The notes under the pieces are model-generated. The model was not told the DNA's origin and did no database searches. It was given only the letters and a program-made list of their open reading frames with translations. Position numbers and translations under genes: made by a program. From Clostridia bacterium (lineage in GTDB: Bacteria > Bacillota > Clostridia > Oscillospirales > Butyricicoccaceae), in the NCBI GenBank assembly GCA_021205365.1, contig JAJPXP010000032.1, positions 1 through 64,000 of the forward strand: a stretch of DNA of 64,000 bases, in the 5' to 3' direction. Positions within the stretch are counted from its first letter, which is position 1. Every line of letters begins with the position of its first letter. Positions 1 to 8,725 of the stretch are shown here, piece by piece.

Positions 1-131
1 TTTGTACAACACTTATCATTTTTCATACAAATCTCTACCATTTAACCGTGTTTTTGCAATATTTTCCAACTTTTATCATGAGATACAATCATTTTAACGT
101 TTATTGTCTGCAAAAAGATGTACAAAAAAAT

Positions 132-160
132 TAGACAAGTCCGTATTTCTATGTTACAAT
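132..160 (+). promoter_or_regulatory. Orphan sigma-A-type promoter
   Basis: TAGACA and TACAAT are separated by 17 bases. No protein gene starts downstream on this strand; the next element is the terminator at 205-245. The only downstream gene lies on the opposite strand. Confidence 0.4.
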
Positions 161-166
161 AGTAAA

Positions 167-245
167 CATAGATTAGATATTCTCGTATTTTCCTACCTGA
201 AAGCACCGGTGCAGCGCTCTCTTTTTGCTGTACCGGTATTTTTTT
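167..245 (+). ncRNA. Candidate small RNA
   Basis: A promoter-like sequence about 7 bases upstream and a strong intrinsic terminator at the end frame a transcript of roughly 79 bases without a convincing ORF. It converges on the 3' end of the membrane-protein gene at 245-709, so it could act on that mRNA or simply insulate it. This is inferred from layout only and matches no RNA family that I recognise. Confidence 0.3.
205..245 (+). terminator. Intrinsic terminator
   Basis: An 11-bp stem (ACCGGTGCAGC against GCTGTACCGGT, one G-T pair) is followed by a run of seven T on the plus strand. There is no matching T-run for the minus strand, so it does not serve the 245-709 gene. Confidence 0.7.
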
Positions 246-709
246 CACACTTCCGGAATCAAATTACAAATGAGAATGGCAATTATAATACCAACGGCAC
301 AGCCTGCTATAATTTCCGGCAAGGTATGCCCCATTTTTTCCTTCAAATCATCCTCCATGATAGGCTCTCTGTTCTCAGCAAGATCTCGACAGCGCAGCTT
401 ATTGAGCGCTTTTGCTTGCTGACCAGTCTCAAACCGGACACCCATAGCATCATAAATGACGATAATCGCCAAAAACAATGCCATTGGAAATTCAAAGCCA
501 TCTCCGCCATAAACAATAGCTGTGGAGGCTGCCAAGCCAGTGACTGTTGCGGAATGCGCACTTGGCATTCCGCCGCCGCCAGCCAAACGCTCTGCTGTAA
601 ATTCTCCTTTTGCAGCATCAAGTACCATTTTGAATGCTTGTGCCACAAACCATGCCGCTGCCGCCGAAACCAGTACCTTGTTCGTAATAAATCCCAACAA
701 AATTTCCAT
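245..709 (-). CDS. Divergent PAP2-family (DUF212) membrane protein
   Basis: A 154-residue integral membrane protein of the divergent PAP2/DUF212 group (YuiD-like). The motif GGGMPSAHSA near residues 44-53, YDAMGVR near 86-92 and KEKMGHTLPE near 123 are typical of the group. The fold is related to acid phosphatases, but the full PAP2 catalytic triad is not obvious and the substrate is unknown. The ORF track starts 17 codons earlier. I chose the ATG at 709 because GAGGAG sits six bases upstream and the family begins with this hydrophobic segment. It appears to be monocistronic. Confidence 0.85.
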   Translation of the reverse strand: MEILLGFITNKVLVSAAAAWFVAQAFKMVLDAAKGEFTAERLAGGGGMPSAHSATVTGLAASTAIVYGGDGFEFPMALFLAIIVIYDAMGVRFETGQQAKALNKLRCRDLAENREPIMEDDLKEKMGHTLPEIIAGCAVGIIIAILICNLIPEV

Positions 710-893
710 TCTGTGCTCCTCTGCAAATTTTCTCGCATTTTCCGAGCAAAAGTATACCATAATTCATGCGTATTTTCTACTCATTTTTCGCCAATTTTGT
801 ACAATATTCGTCAGTCAAAACACCATACAAACATTGCGTTCTCCTGTAAAGTATGATATGCTTTGACATATCCATGGAAAAGGAGCTCACACC

Positions 894-1649
894 ATGCCAC
901 ACCGTTATTTTACAACCGAGGTTTGCAACGGAACTGCCATTTTACGCGGCAAGGATGCACATCATCTATCACATGTAATGCGCGCGAAAATCGGAGAAAC
1001 GGTCATCCTCTGTGACGGAAAAGCAATTGAATACACTGCTACCATTACCGGTTTTGTCGAAGATACCGTGGAATTTACCGTAGAGGAAGGCTATCCAAGC
1101 ACAGCAGAACCAGATATCGAAGTGACCCTATATACCGGTTATCCGAAACAGAACAAACTGGAAGATATTATCCGCCATGGCGTAGAGCTTGGCTGCACCC
1201 ATTTTATTCCTTTTTTCAGCCGCTATTGTGTCGCTGCACCGAAAAAAGAAGAACAGAAAAATGCACGTTACAATAAAATTGCCGTGGAGGCTGCCAAGCA
1301 GTGTGGACGCGGTATATTGCCAGAAGTAAAAATGCCGCTGAAAAATTTTCATGAAGTCTGCAAAGAATTTGACCAATATGATCTCGTACTCTTCTTCTAT
1401 GAATGTGGAGGCAGTTCCCTGCGGATGCTTTTGGAAGAAGCTCAGGCCCCTTTGCCCTGCTGCAACGCAAAACAGCTGAAAATTGCTGTCATTACCGGTT
1501 CTGAGGGCGGCTTTGCCGCAGAAGAAGCGGAAGCTGCAGCAAATGCAGGAGCGAAAACGGTCGGACTTGGCCCGCGCATTCTACGCTGTGAAACCGCACC
1601 TCTTGCGGTTTTGGCTTCCGTGATGACATTGACGGGAAATCTGGAATAA
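894..1649 (+). CDS. rsmE: 16S rRNA (uracil-1498-N3)-methyltransferase RsmE
   Basis: A 251-residue cytoplasmic SPOUT-class methyltransferase that methylates U1498 of 16S rRNA in assembled 30S subunits, using S-adenosylmethionine. The N-terminal PUA-like RNA-binding part (RYF..., HHLSHVMR) is followed by the SPOUT knot, with GSEGGF near residue 200 and LGPRILRCETAPL near 226-238, the cofactor loops of the family. Length is normal. AAAGGAG lies nine bases before the ATG. It stands alone between a divergent membrane-protein gene and the patatin gene. Confidence 0.95.
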   Translation: MPHRYFTTEVCNGTAILRGKDAHHLSHVMRAKIGETVILCDGKAIEYTATITGFVEDTVEFTVEEGYPSTAEPDIEVTLYTGYPKQNKLEDIIRHGVELGCTHFIPFFSRYCVAAPKKEEQKNARYNKIAVEAAKQCGRGILPEVKMPLKNFHEVCKEFDQYDLVLFFYECGGSSLRMLLEEAQAPLPCCNAKQLKIAVITGSEGGFAAEEAEAAANAGAKTVGLGPRILRCETAPLAVLASVMTLTGNLE

Positions 1650-1765
1650 CACAAGGACAGGTATTTTTGTACCTGTCTTTCTATTTTTCCAGCTTGTACT
1701 TCTTCAAAATTGATGTATAATATTATATTGAAATCAAAATTCTCTATATTTTGCAGGTGTTTAAC

Positions 1766-2614
1766 ATGAAAAAAGGTCTGATTTTGGAAGGCGGCGCAAT
1801 GCGCGGCTTATTTACTGCCGGTGTTATTGATGTAATGATGGAAAATAACATTGCATTTGACGGTGCAATCGGTGTATCTGCGGGCGCGGTCTTCGGCTGT
1901 AATTATAAATCCCATCAGATTGGAAGAACCTTCCGATATAATACAAAATTCTGTAAAGATCCCAGATACGCCAGCTTCCGTTCCCTGCTGAAAACCGGTG
2001 ATTTGTACGGAGTTGATTTCTGTTATCATCAGATCCCAAAGACACTTGATGTTTTTGATACCGATACATATAAAAAATCCCCAATGGAATTTTATGTTGT
2101 GTGCACGGATGTGGAAACCGGCAAGCCAGTTTATAAAAACTGTATGACGGGTGATGACACAGATATCCTCTGGATGCGTGCTTCAGCATCTATGCCTATG
2201 GTTTCCAGAATCGTAGAAATTGATGGTTATAAGCTTCTGGATGGTGGTATATCCGATTCCATTCCGATCCGTAAATTTCAAAAGCTGGGCTATGAGAAAA
2301 ATATCATTGTCCTGACGCAGCCGCTGAATTATGTAAAAAAGAAAAATAAGATGCTGCCCCTGCTGCGAATTTTCCTGCGCAGGTATCCCAATATCATTCG
2401 TACCATGAAATACCGGCATGAGATGTACAATGCGACAACAGCCTACATCCGTAAACTGGAAAAACAGGGCAAGGTTCTGGTCATCCGTCCCAAGCAAGCT
2501 CTAAATATTGCACAGGTAGAGCATGACCCAGAGGAATTAAAGCGTGTTTATGAGCTTGGCCGTGCAGAGGCTGTGGAACATCTGGAAAACATCAAAAAAT
2601 TCCTCACAGATTAG
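1766..2614 (+). CDS. Patatin-like phospholipase
   Basis: A 282-residue bacterial patatin-family serine hydrolase, expected to release fatty acids from glycerolipids. Visible motifs are the oxyanion-hole loop EGGAMRG (residues 8-14), the nucleophile elbow GVSAG (Ser38) and the catalytic Asp in LDGGISD near residue 160. No signal peptide or membrane segment is seen, so it is likely cytosolic. The ORF track begins at a TTG five codons upstream; I prefer the ATG at 1766, eight bases after AGGTG. It is close to the YjjU/DUF6363-type patatins, but the physiological lipid is not predictable. Confidence 0.88.
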   Translation: MKKGLILEGGAMRGLFTAGVIDVMMENNIAFDGAIGVSAGAVFGCNYKSHQIGRTFRYNTKFCKDPRYASFRSLLKTGDLYGVDFCYHQIPKTLDVFDTDTYKKSPMEFYVVCTDVETGKPVYKNCMTGDDTDILWMRASASMPMVSRIVEIDGYKLLDGGISDSIPIRKFQKLGYEKNIIVLTQPLNYVKKKNKMLPLLRIFLRRYPNIIRTMKYRHEMYNATTAYIRKLEKQGKVLVIRPKQALNIAQVEHDPEELKRVYELGRAEAVEHLENIKKFLTD

Positions 2615-2646
2615 ACACTATCCACAACCCCATATTCTTCCAATAT

Positions 2647-2690
2647 AAAACCGTACCGTGAAAGCCAGTGCCTTCACAGTACGGTTTTCT
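2647..2690 (+). terminator. Intrinsic terminator of the patatin gene
   Basis: AAAACCGTACCGTGAA pairs with TTCACAGTACGGTTTT (one G-T pair) and the second arm runs into TTTTCTTC. It lies 32 bases past the stop codon. Confidence 0.85.
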
Positions 2691-2954
2691 TCATTTCAGC
2701 AATCCGTTTTTGTTGTTCCAGAGAAAATTGGTTTATATTTTTGATTGATGAAATGTTGTTTGTGTTTCCAGTCTGCCTGAATGGGAACAGCAGACCGGAT
2801 TTGGAATTGATAAATAAAGAGTGGGCTAAATAATTAAGGATTGTCCGCCCTCCTTTCAGGAGGAGGATAGCCAGCATAGAGAGATTGGAGACGGTATCCT
2901 GCGATATGCATGCAGGATACCTATCTCATATATAAATAGGAGATTGGATCAATC
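2691..2954. other. Intergenic region without a supported gene
   Basis: The 67-aa ORF here (2674-2877, minus) overlaps the terminator and is not credible. Two perfect palindromes are present: CCTCCT/AGGAGG around 2849-2864 and a 10-bp arm pair starting GGTATCCTGC at 2893-2922. The second could be a weak terminator for scrK on the minus strand but has no T-run. Confidence 0.5.
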
Positions 2955-3917
2955 TTATTTTGCGCAATAACGTTCAAATTCCTCCATAGACGCCATAACA
3001 GCACCCTTGTGTGAAACAGTCATTGCTGCATACTTTGCAGAGAAATCTAAATACTGTTCCAGTTTTTCTGCGGTGATGTCTGCGATCGAATCCAGTTCGA
3101 CTTTATCACGAACCAGCTGAAACAGGAAAGAGCCTGCAAAAGAATCGCCTGCGCCAGTTGTATCCACAACCTTTGCGTCAATTGCCGCATGATGCGCTTC
3201 CGCCTTCGGTGTATATACAGAGGAACCGTCACCGCCCTTGGTAATCAACAACAGACGGCAGTTGCCTGCAAAAAGCTTCTCCGCAGCTTCCCGCTCATCG
3301 CGGCAGCCGGTAACAAACTCCAGCTCATCATCTGACAGCTTTACAATATTCGCAGACGGGAGAAATTCACGAATCGCTTCCCGGCATTCTGCCGGAGAAT
3401 CCCATAGCGGCAGACGAACGTTGGGATCAAAGCTGATGATCATACCTGCCTGCTGTGCCAGCTCGATCGCACGTTTGTGTGCCTGTCTTACCGGCCAGTC
3501 AACCAGATCTACCGAACAATAATGCAGCACAGCACAGTCTGTCATCATTTCCGGTGTAATCTGCTCTGGAGAAAGGAACAAATCAGCACTCGGATTGCGG
3601 AAGAAAGAAAATTCACGATTGCCAGTGGCATCCAGAGAAACAAATGCCAGTCCAGTATTGGCGCGCGCGGTCTTGAAAACAAAATGCGTATCCACACCAT
3701 TGGTCTGCAGTACATCAATAATGTGCTCACCAAAAGCATCTTCTCCAACCTGCGAAATCATTACGCCGGTGCCGCCCAGGCGGCTGACTGCTGTTACAAC
3801 ATTTGCCGGGGCACCACCTGCAACACGTTCAAAATGTGTTACTTCACGCAGGGCACAGCCCTTTTGCTGCGGTACAAAATCAATCAACAATTCACCAATT
3901 GCTGCCACTCGTCTCAT
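2955..3917 (-). CDS. scrK: Fructokinase, PfkB family
   Basis: A 320-residue PfkB-type sugar kinase that phosphorylates the fructose released by sucrose-6-phosphate hydrolysis, feeding glycolysis. It has the N-terminal GELLIDF and the glycine-rich AGGAPANV substrate region, and near the C terminus DTTGAGDSF with the catalytic Asp and anion hole. GGAGAGATTGAC precedes the ATG. It is the last gene of the scrA-scrB-scrK unit, 12 bases after scrB, which argues for fructose rather than another sugar as substrate. Confidence 0.92.
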   Translation of the reverse strand: MRRVAAIGELLIDFVPQQKGCALREVTHFERVAGGAPANVVTAVSRLGGTGVMISQVGEDAFGEHIIDVLQTNGVDTHFVFKTARANTGLAFVSLDATGNREFSFFRNPSADLFLSPEQITPEMMTDCAVLHYCSVDLVDWPVRQAHKRAIELAQQAGMIISFDPNVRLPLWDSPAECREAIREFLPSANIVKLSDDELEFVTGCRDEREAAEKLFAGNCRLLLITKGGDGSSVYTPKAEAHHAAIDAKVVDTTGAGDSFAGSFLFQLVRDKVELDSIADITAEKLEQYLDFSAKYAAMTVSHKGAVMASMEEFERYCAK

Positions 3918-3929
3918 GTCAATCTCTCC

Positions 3930-5366
3930 TTACACCAAATATGCCAGCTCCATGGCATTCATATCATATATTTCCGCCTGACAAGTCCCCTCGATGGTGA
4001 CTCTGTCAGCCTTAGTAGGATAAAAACGCGTTGTCATTACCTGTTCACCGTGATTGATGAAAATTTCCAGCGAAGATGTGTCTGCGAGAATACGCAGTTC
4101 CGTGAGGTTTTCGATTTCTGCCACACGGGAATCCCGCCCATAGCCGCTGCTTTCGCTGAGAGACAATGTCAGCAGCCCTGCTGCATAGGACAGTTCTGCA
4201 TCATTGCCAAACATGACGCGCAGCTGTTTGCCATGGTTGGAAATCCGAATATCAGCGCCCTTCTTCAGTTCACATTTTACAGCCGTGCCGTCAACAGAAA
4301 ATGTACGGTGATTGCAGTGCAGCGCATCCAGCTCACTGACCGGATTTGCGGTAAGGCATCTGCCATTCCAGTGCAGTTCCCGTGGAACACTCATACCATG
4401 CTGCCAGCCATTTTCTGCCGCTGTCGGATTGGTATAATCTGCATCCGGCATACCCATCCAGCCAATGGCAATACGTCTGCCATCCGGTGCTTCAAAGGTC
4501 TGCGGCGCATAATAATCAAAACCAATATCGGATTCCGTATACTCGCCAAGCGTATATGCGCCACGGAAATCGCCATACAGTGGGAAATATCCGCAGGAGT
4601 AAATATTTTGATATTTGTTGCCCTGACGGGTGACGCCCTGCGGTGACATAGACACAATATATTGCCCGTCAACACAGAACAGGTCAGGACATTCCCACAT
4701 ATAGCCGAAAATCTCCGGTGTAGTAATGGTGTTGATATGCTTCCAGTTCAGCTTGTCCTCTGATTCATACACAAGGATTTCGCCGCGGTCCTCCTTCGTG
4801 CGTGCACCGAGAAGCATATAATATTTTCCATCCAGCTTCCAGACCTTTGGGTCACGCACATGACAGGTCAACCCGTCCGGATAATCCTTATTTTCCATCA
4901 AAAGCTGGTTTTTGTCAACGTGAATGCCATCCGCACTGATTGCAAGCGCAAGATTATGCCCACGTCCGGTGTTGATATAATCAAAGCCTTCCCCCAGATG
5001 CTTCACATTGCCTGTGTAATAAAGGTACAGCGCATCATCCTCAACTAATGCAGAACCGGAATACACACCATGGATATCCCATGTCTGATCCGGGCATAGG
5101 AATACCGGCTGCTGCTTCCAGTGCAGCATATCCGGGCTTGTCCAGTGTCCCCAGAATTTTACGCCGCCATTTGGATCAAACGGTCCGTACTGATAGAACA
5201 CATGATAGTTGCCTTTATACCAGCATAAGCCATTCGGATCATTCATCCAACCGACAGGCGGCATCAGATGAAAGCGCAGGCGGCGCGGGTCCGCATCCAC
5301 CTTCGCCCGGTCCCCCGCTTCAATGCGGGGAACCAGACGGAACATATCTCTTTGCAGTGCATTCAT
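3930..5366 (-). CDS. scrB: Sucrose-6-phosphate hydrolase, GH32
   Basis: A 478-residue glycoside hydrolase family 32 enzyme that cleaves sucrose-6-phosphate, made by the PTS, into glucose-6-phosphate and fructose. The five-bladed propeller carries WMNDPNG near residue 40 (nucleophile Asp), RDPK near 170 (transition-state stabiliser) and WECPDLF near 223 (acid/base Glu). The C-terminal third is the beta-sandwich domain. No signal peptide is seen, consistent with a cytosolic enzyme rather than a secreted invertase. It lies 12 bases after scrA and 12 before scrK, so all three are likely cotranscribed. Confidence 0.94.
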   Translation of the reverse strand: MNALQRDMFRLVPRIEAGDRAKVDADPRRLRFHLMPPVGWMNDPNGLCWYKGNYHVFYQYGPFDPNGGVKFWGHWTSPDMLHWKQQPVFLCPDQTWDIHGVYSGSALVEDDALYLYYTGNVKHLGEGFDYINTGRGHNLALAISADGIHVDKNQLLMENKDYPDGLTCHVRDPKVWKLDGKYYMLLGARTKEDRGEILVYESEDKLNWKHINTITTPEIFGYMWECPDLFCVDGQYIVSMSPQGVTRQGNKYQNIYSCGYFPLYGDFRGAYTLGEYTESDIGFDYYAPQTFEAPDGRRIAIGWMGMPDADYTNPTAAENGWQHGMSVPRELHWNGRCLTANPVSELDALHCNHRTFSVDGTAVKCELKKGADIRISNHGKQLRVMFGNDAELSYAAGLLTLSLSESSGYGRDSRVAEIENLTELRILADTSSLEIFINHGEQVMTTRFYPTKADRVTIEGTCQAEIYDMNAMELAYLV

Positions 5367-5378
5367 GATCGCTTTTCC

Positions 5379-7280
5379 TTATCTTTTCACTGTCATCAGG
5401 GCAGCATTTGCCTTGATTGGACCGAGATTGCCGATTACATCAGCATAATCGTCAGAATTGGTTACAATGACCGGTGTAATCGTCTTATAGCCTTCCTTTT
5501 GGATTGCCGGAATGTCAAATTCCATCAGCAGATCGCCTGCGTTGACATGCTGGCCTTCCTTGACATGCGGTGTGTAGTGCTTACCATCCAGCTGCACTGT
5601 GTCAATGCCGATGTGAATCAGCAGCTCTAGACCGTTGTCACACTCCAGGCCAACGGCATGACCCATCAGCGTGGATATGATACCGGCACACGGAGCAACA
5701 GCCTTGCCTTCAGCCGGGTCAACTGCAAAGCCCTTGCCCAGGACCTCTGCAGCAAACGTCTCATCACCGGTTTCTGCCAGTGTGGTTGCCTTGCCAGTCA
5801 TTGGGGATGCAACTACCAGATCTCCGGCAGCAGATGCTGCCTGCACCGTAACCTCCTGTGCCGGCTCAGCCTGCGGTGCCGGTACGCCATTTGCAGTTTC
5901 CGGCTTCGGATCCTTGTAGCCGAAGATCCAGGTCAGAACAAAGGCTACACCAGCTGCAATCACGAACATCAGGATGTACTTGATCGGATCATTCAGGCAC
6001 AGCAGCAGGCCAAAGATGCCGGTTACGCCAGTGCCGCTTGCACCCAGATCGGTAATGGAAGAGAACATTGCGCCAACACCACCGCCGATGCAGGCACAAA
6101 TAAACGGACGGAAGAAACGAACGTTAACACCGAAAATAGCCGGTTCGGTGATGCCCATGAAAGCAGACAGAGAGGACGGCAGAGCCATGGATTTCAGCTT
6201 CTTATCACGGGTCTTCAGTGCAACAGCCAGAGCAGCTGCCCCCTGTGCAATGTTTGCAGAGGATGCCAGCGGGAGCCAGTGTGTCACACCGTACTGCTGA
6301 ATCTGGCCAAGGTCGATGATGGAATACATGTGGTGGATACCAGTAATAACGGTCGGCGCATACAGAGCACCCATAACCAGAGAACCAATACCAAACGGAA
6401 TGGAAATTAATGCCTGAACACCGCCAATAATGTTGGTTTCAACCACATTGAAAACTGGTCCAATGATGGTCATCGTCAGGAATCCGGTCAGGAATACGGA
6501 TACCAGTGGGGTAATGAACAGGTCAAACATTGCCGGAACCTTTTTGTGCAGGAACTTTTCAATCTGTGACATCAGGAATACTGCAATGATAACAGAAATA
6601 ACATGTCCCTGATAGCCGACCATCGGAACCTGCCATAGGCCGAATACATCAAGGTACGTATCGACACCTCCGGTCATCGTCCATGCATTCTGCAGGTTCG
6701 GATGAACCATAATCATACCAATAATTGCGCCTAGGAACGGATTGCCGCCGAATACCTTTGCGCCAGAGAAGCCGATCAATACTGGCAGGAATACATATGC
6801 GGTGTTGGAGAACATGCTTGCCATAACAAACAGTGCACTCTCTGTAGAAATGTTGATATACCCGTTATTAATCATGAAGCTCAGGGAATCCATGATACCC
6901 ATCAGGAAACCGGAAGCAACAATTGCCGGAATGATTGGTACAAAGATATCACCCAGTGTCTTAACAAAACGCTGCAGCGGATTGCCCTTCTTTGCAGCTG
7001 CTGCCTTGACATCCTCCTTAGATGCTGCAGCAACGCCAGCCATGGCAATGAATTCATCATATACCTTATTTACTGTACCAGTTCCAAAAATAATCTGCAG
7101 CTGGCCGGACGCCTCAAATACACCCTTGACACCTTCTACATCTTCCAGTGCTGTTTTATTGCACTTGTTGTTGTCCGCAATGACCAGGCGCAAACGCGTT
7201 GCACAGTGGGCTGCGGATACCAGATTTTCTTTGCCGCCAATCTGTTCGAGAACACCTGCAGCGGATTTTCTGTAATCCAT
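5379..7280 (-). CDS. scrA: Sucrose-specific PTS transporter EIIBCA
   Basis: A 633-residue membrane permease that imports and phosphorylates sucrose with phosphate from HPr. The order is EIIB (residues 1-85; phospho-Cys26 in AAHCATRLR), EIIC with about ten membrane segments (110-450), and a fused Crr-type EIIA (about 480-633; active His in LLIHIGIDTV). An Ala/Pro/Glu-rich linker joins EIIC and EIIA. AAAGGAG lies nine bases before the ATG. It is the first gene of the operon, behind its own promoter and operator. Having its own EIIA makes the system independent of a separate EIIA-Glc. Confidence 0.93.
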   Translation of the reverse strand: MDYRKSAAGVLEQIGGKENLVSAAHCATRLRLVIADNNKCNKTALEDVEGVKGVFEASGQLQIIFGTGTVNKVYDEFIAMAGVAAASKEDVKAAAAKKGNPLQRFVKTLGDIFVPIIPAIVASGFLMGIMDSLSFMINNGYINISTESALFVMASMFSNTAYVFLPVLIGFSGAKVFGGNPFLGAIIGMIMVHPNLQNAWTMTGGVDTYLDVFGLWQVPMVGYQGHVISVIIAVFLMSQIEKFLHKKVPAMFDLFITPLVSVFLTGFLTMTIIGPVFNVVETNIIGGVQALISIPFGIGSLVMGALYAPTVITGIHHMYSIIDLGQIQQYGVTHWLPLASSANIAQGAAALAVALKTRDKKLKSMALPSSLSAFMGITEPAIFGVNVRFFRPFICACIGGGVGAMFSSITDLGASGTGVTGIFGLLLCLNDPIKYILMFVIAAGVAFVLTWIFGYKDPKPETANGVPAPQAEPAQEVTVQAASAAGDLVVASPMTGKATTLAETGDETFAAEVLGKGFAVDPAEGKAVAPCAGIISTLMGHAVGLECDNGLELLIHIGIDTVQLDGKHYTPHVKEGQHVNAGDLLMEFDIPAIQKEGYKTITPVIVTNSDDYADVIGNLGPIKANAALMTVKR

Positions 7281-7332
7281 ATAAAACTCCTTTCCCTTTT
7301 ACACATTTGTTTCATATGTTTCTGAGCATTTT

Positions 7333-7365
7333 GTGAAACCGATTTCTTTTATGTTTCATATTATA
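7333..7365 (-). promoter_or_regulatory. scrA promoter and ScrR operator
   Basis: On the minus strand TATAAT (7360-7365) is followed directly by a LacI-type operator, GTGAAACCGATTTC on the plus strand at 7333-7346. A repressor bound there would cover the transcription start. The -35 region is weak, which often goes with activator- or repressor-controlled sugar operons. Confidence 0.65.
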
Positions 7366-7389
7366 CCATGGATTTCTCAAAAATAAAGA

Positions 7390-7432
7390 GCAATATGTTA
7401 CAAATATCACCGCATTTTTTGTAACATATTGC
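7390..7432 (-). terminator. 15-bp perfect inverted repeat between scrR and scrA
   Basis: GCAATATGTTACAAA and its exact complement flank a 13-base loop. Read on the minus strand the stem ends in CTCTTTATTTTT, so it may terminate scrR transcription just upstream of the scrA promoter. The stem is AT-rich, so a protein-binding role remains possible. Confidence 0.5.
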
Positions 7433-7475
7433 CCAAATATATCGTATCTGCGTTCCCTATACTATAACTTCTTAT

Positions 7476-7491
7476 ATGAAACTAATTTCAT
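7476..7491. promoter_or_regulatory. ScrR-type operator
   Basis: A perfect palindrome, ATGAAACTAATTTCAT, sits 15 bases past the scrR stop. It matches the operators at 7333 and 8523 (GAAAC..ATTTC), so one repressor could bridge the three sites. Confidence 0.6.
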
Positions 7492-7505
7492 CGATAATTC
7501 ATTTG

Positions 7506-8486
7506 TTATGTGGATTCCTGCCGCACAATTTCAAATCCAAGTTTCACCTGCATTTTCATATCAATACCGCTATCCAGAATCTGCAGCAGCATCTTTGCTG
7601 CCTCTGCACCACCTGTTTCATAAAATAGGTGTGCAGTTGTCAGCCGTGGCGAAACAATTTCCGTCATGCGGGAATGGCCTATACCGACGATACTGACGTC
7701 CTCCGGAATACGCTTTCCCAATCCTTTAATAAACTGCATAGCGCCGATTGCAAGCGTATCTGTTGCACAAAATACCGCATTCGTTTCCGGTGCACGTGTA
7801 AACAGCTGCTGCGCTGCCGCATTGCCATCCTCCAACATAAAACCTGTCGTCAGCATATGCTCCTCCGGAATATCCAATCCGGCTTCCTGCATGGCCTCCA
7901 AAAATCCGGCACGACGTGCAAACCCTACTGCCCGATCTTTCTGTGTAACGCCGATATATCCCACATTTTTGTGCTCTGTTTCCAGTAACAGACGCGCAAT
8001 TTCCTTTGCTGCCCCAAAATCATTGTTATAAACACAGGACAGATATTCCGATTTCTGACTGAGAACAACCATAGGAACAGGATAATTCTGCAGCAAAGAC
8101 CGGTGCTGCGGTGTTTGCATGGTTGCAAAAAAGATCACACCTTCTACCTGCCCCTTTTGGAACAGCTCGAGATATTCAAATTCCTTTTCAATATTATTTT
8201 CCGTGTTGGCAAGCAGAATAGAAAATCCATTGTTATTTAATACAGAAGAAATGCCCGCTACCATGCAGCCGATGCTCTCGGAATTGATTTTCGGCAAAAT
8301 AACGCCTATCTGACGGCTCTTTCCAGTACGAAGAATCTGTGCTTGATGTGACGGCACGTATCCGGTTTCATCAATCACCTTCTGAATAAGCTTCTTTTTC
8401 TCCTCACTAACATATCCATGATTTAAATATCTGGAAACACAGGCTTTCGAAACGCCTGCAAGCTTTGCAATTTCTGAAATAGTCAT
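7506..8486 (-). CDS. scrR: LacI-family sucrose operon repressor
   Basis: A 326-residue LacI/GalR regulator. The N-terminal helix-turn-helix (TISEIAKLAGVSKACVSRYL) occupies residues 2-21 and is followed by the hinge helix and a periplasmic-binding-type effector domain from about residue 60. Its position immediately upstream of scrABK and the shared palindromes upstream of itself and of scrA indicate that it represses the operon and itself. The inducer is probably sucrose-6-phosphate or fructose by family precedent, but this is not visible in the sequence. AAGGATAAGAT precedes the ATG. Confidence 0.9.
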   Translation of the reverse strand: MTISEIAKLAGVSKACVSRYLNHGYVSEEKKKLIQKVIDETGYVPSHQAQILRTGKSRQIGVILPKINSESIGCMVAGISSVLNNNGFSILLANTENNIEKEFEYLELFQKGQVEGVIFFATMQTPQHRSLLQNYPVPMVVLSQKSEYLSCVYNNDFGAAKEIARLLLETEHKNVGYIGVTQKDRAVGFARRAGFLEAMQEAGLDIPEEHMLTTGFMLEDGNAAAQQLFTRAPETNAVFCATDTLAIGAMQFIKGLGKRIPEDVSIVGIGHSRMTEIVSPRLTTAHLFYETGGAEAAKMLLQILDSGIDMKMQVKLGFEIVRQEST

Positions 8487-8522
8487 ATCTTATCCTTTTT
8501 TGCCTGATTTTCTAATTATATT

Positions 8523-8538
8523 GTGAAACTGATTTCAG
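8523..8538. promoter_or_regulatory. Operator upstream of scrR (autoregulation)
   Basis: GTGAAACTGATTTCAG is near-palindromic and matches the scrA operator. It lies 37 bases before the scrR start, fitting autorepression. Confidence 0.6.
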
Positions 8539-8630
8539 TTATATTATATCATATTTTTCTCTTTGTTACAAATAGAATTGTACTGTGGCTTCCATTGCCT
8601 TGATCCAGTTAAAAAAAGCCGCCCTTCGGA

Positions 8631-8659
8631 TTTACAATTGAACCAACTTAACGTATAAT
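8631..8659 (+). promoter_or_regulatory. Promoter of the sodium-dependent transporter
   Basis: TTTACA and TATAAT have an optimal 17-base spacing. The predicted transcript starts about 60 bases before the ATG at 8726. Confidence 0.65.
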
Positions 8660-8725
8660 ATATTTATTGTAACCGTTGCTCATTTTCATGACACGGCAAG
8701 AAAAAATACAGGAGTGTTTTGTATT

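Noticed and set aside
104-856. Long ORFs opposite the DUF212 gene (104-856, 522-866)
   Set aside because: They are antisense shadows of a recognised gene, with no ribosome site and a non-protein-like Cys/His-rich composition.
2674-2877. 67-aa ORF on the minus strand
   Set aside because: It overlaps the patatin terminator, is low complexity and has no ribosome site.
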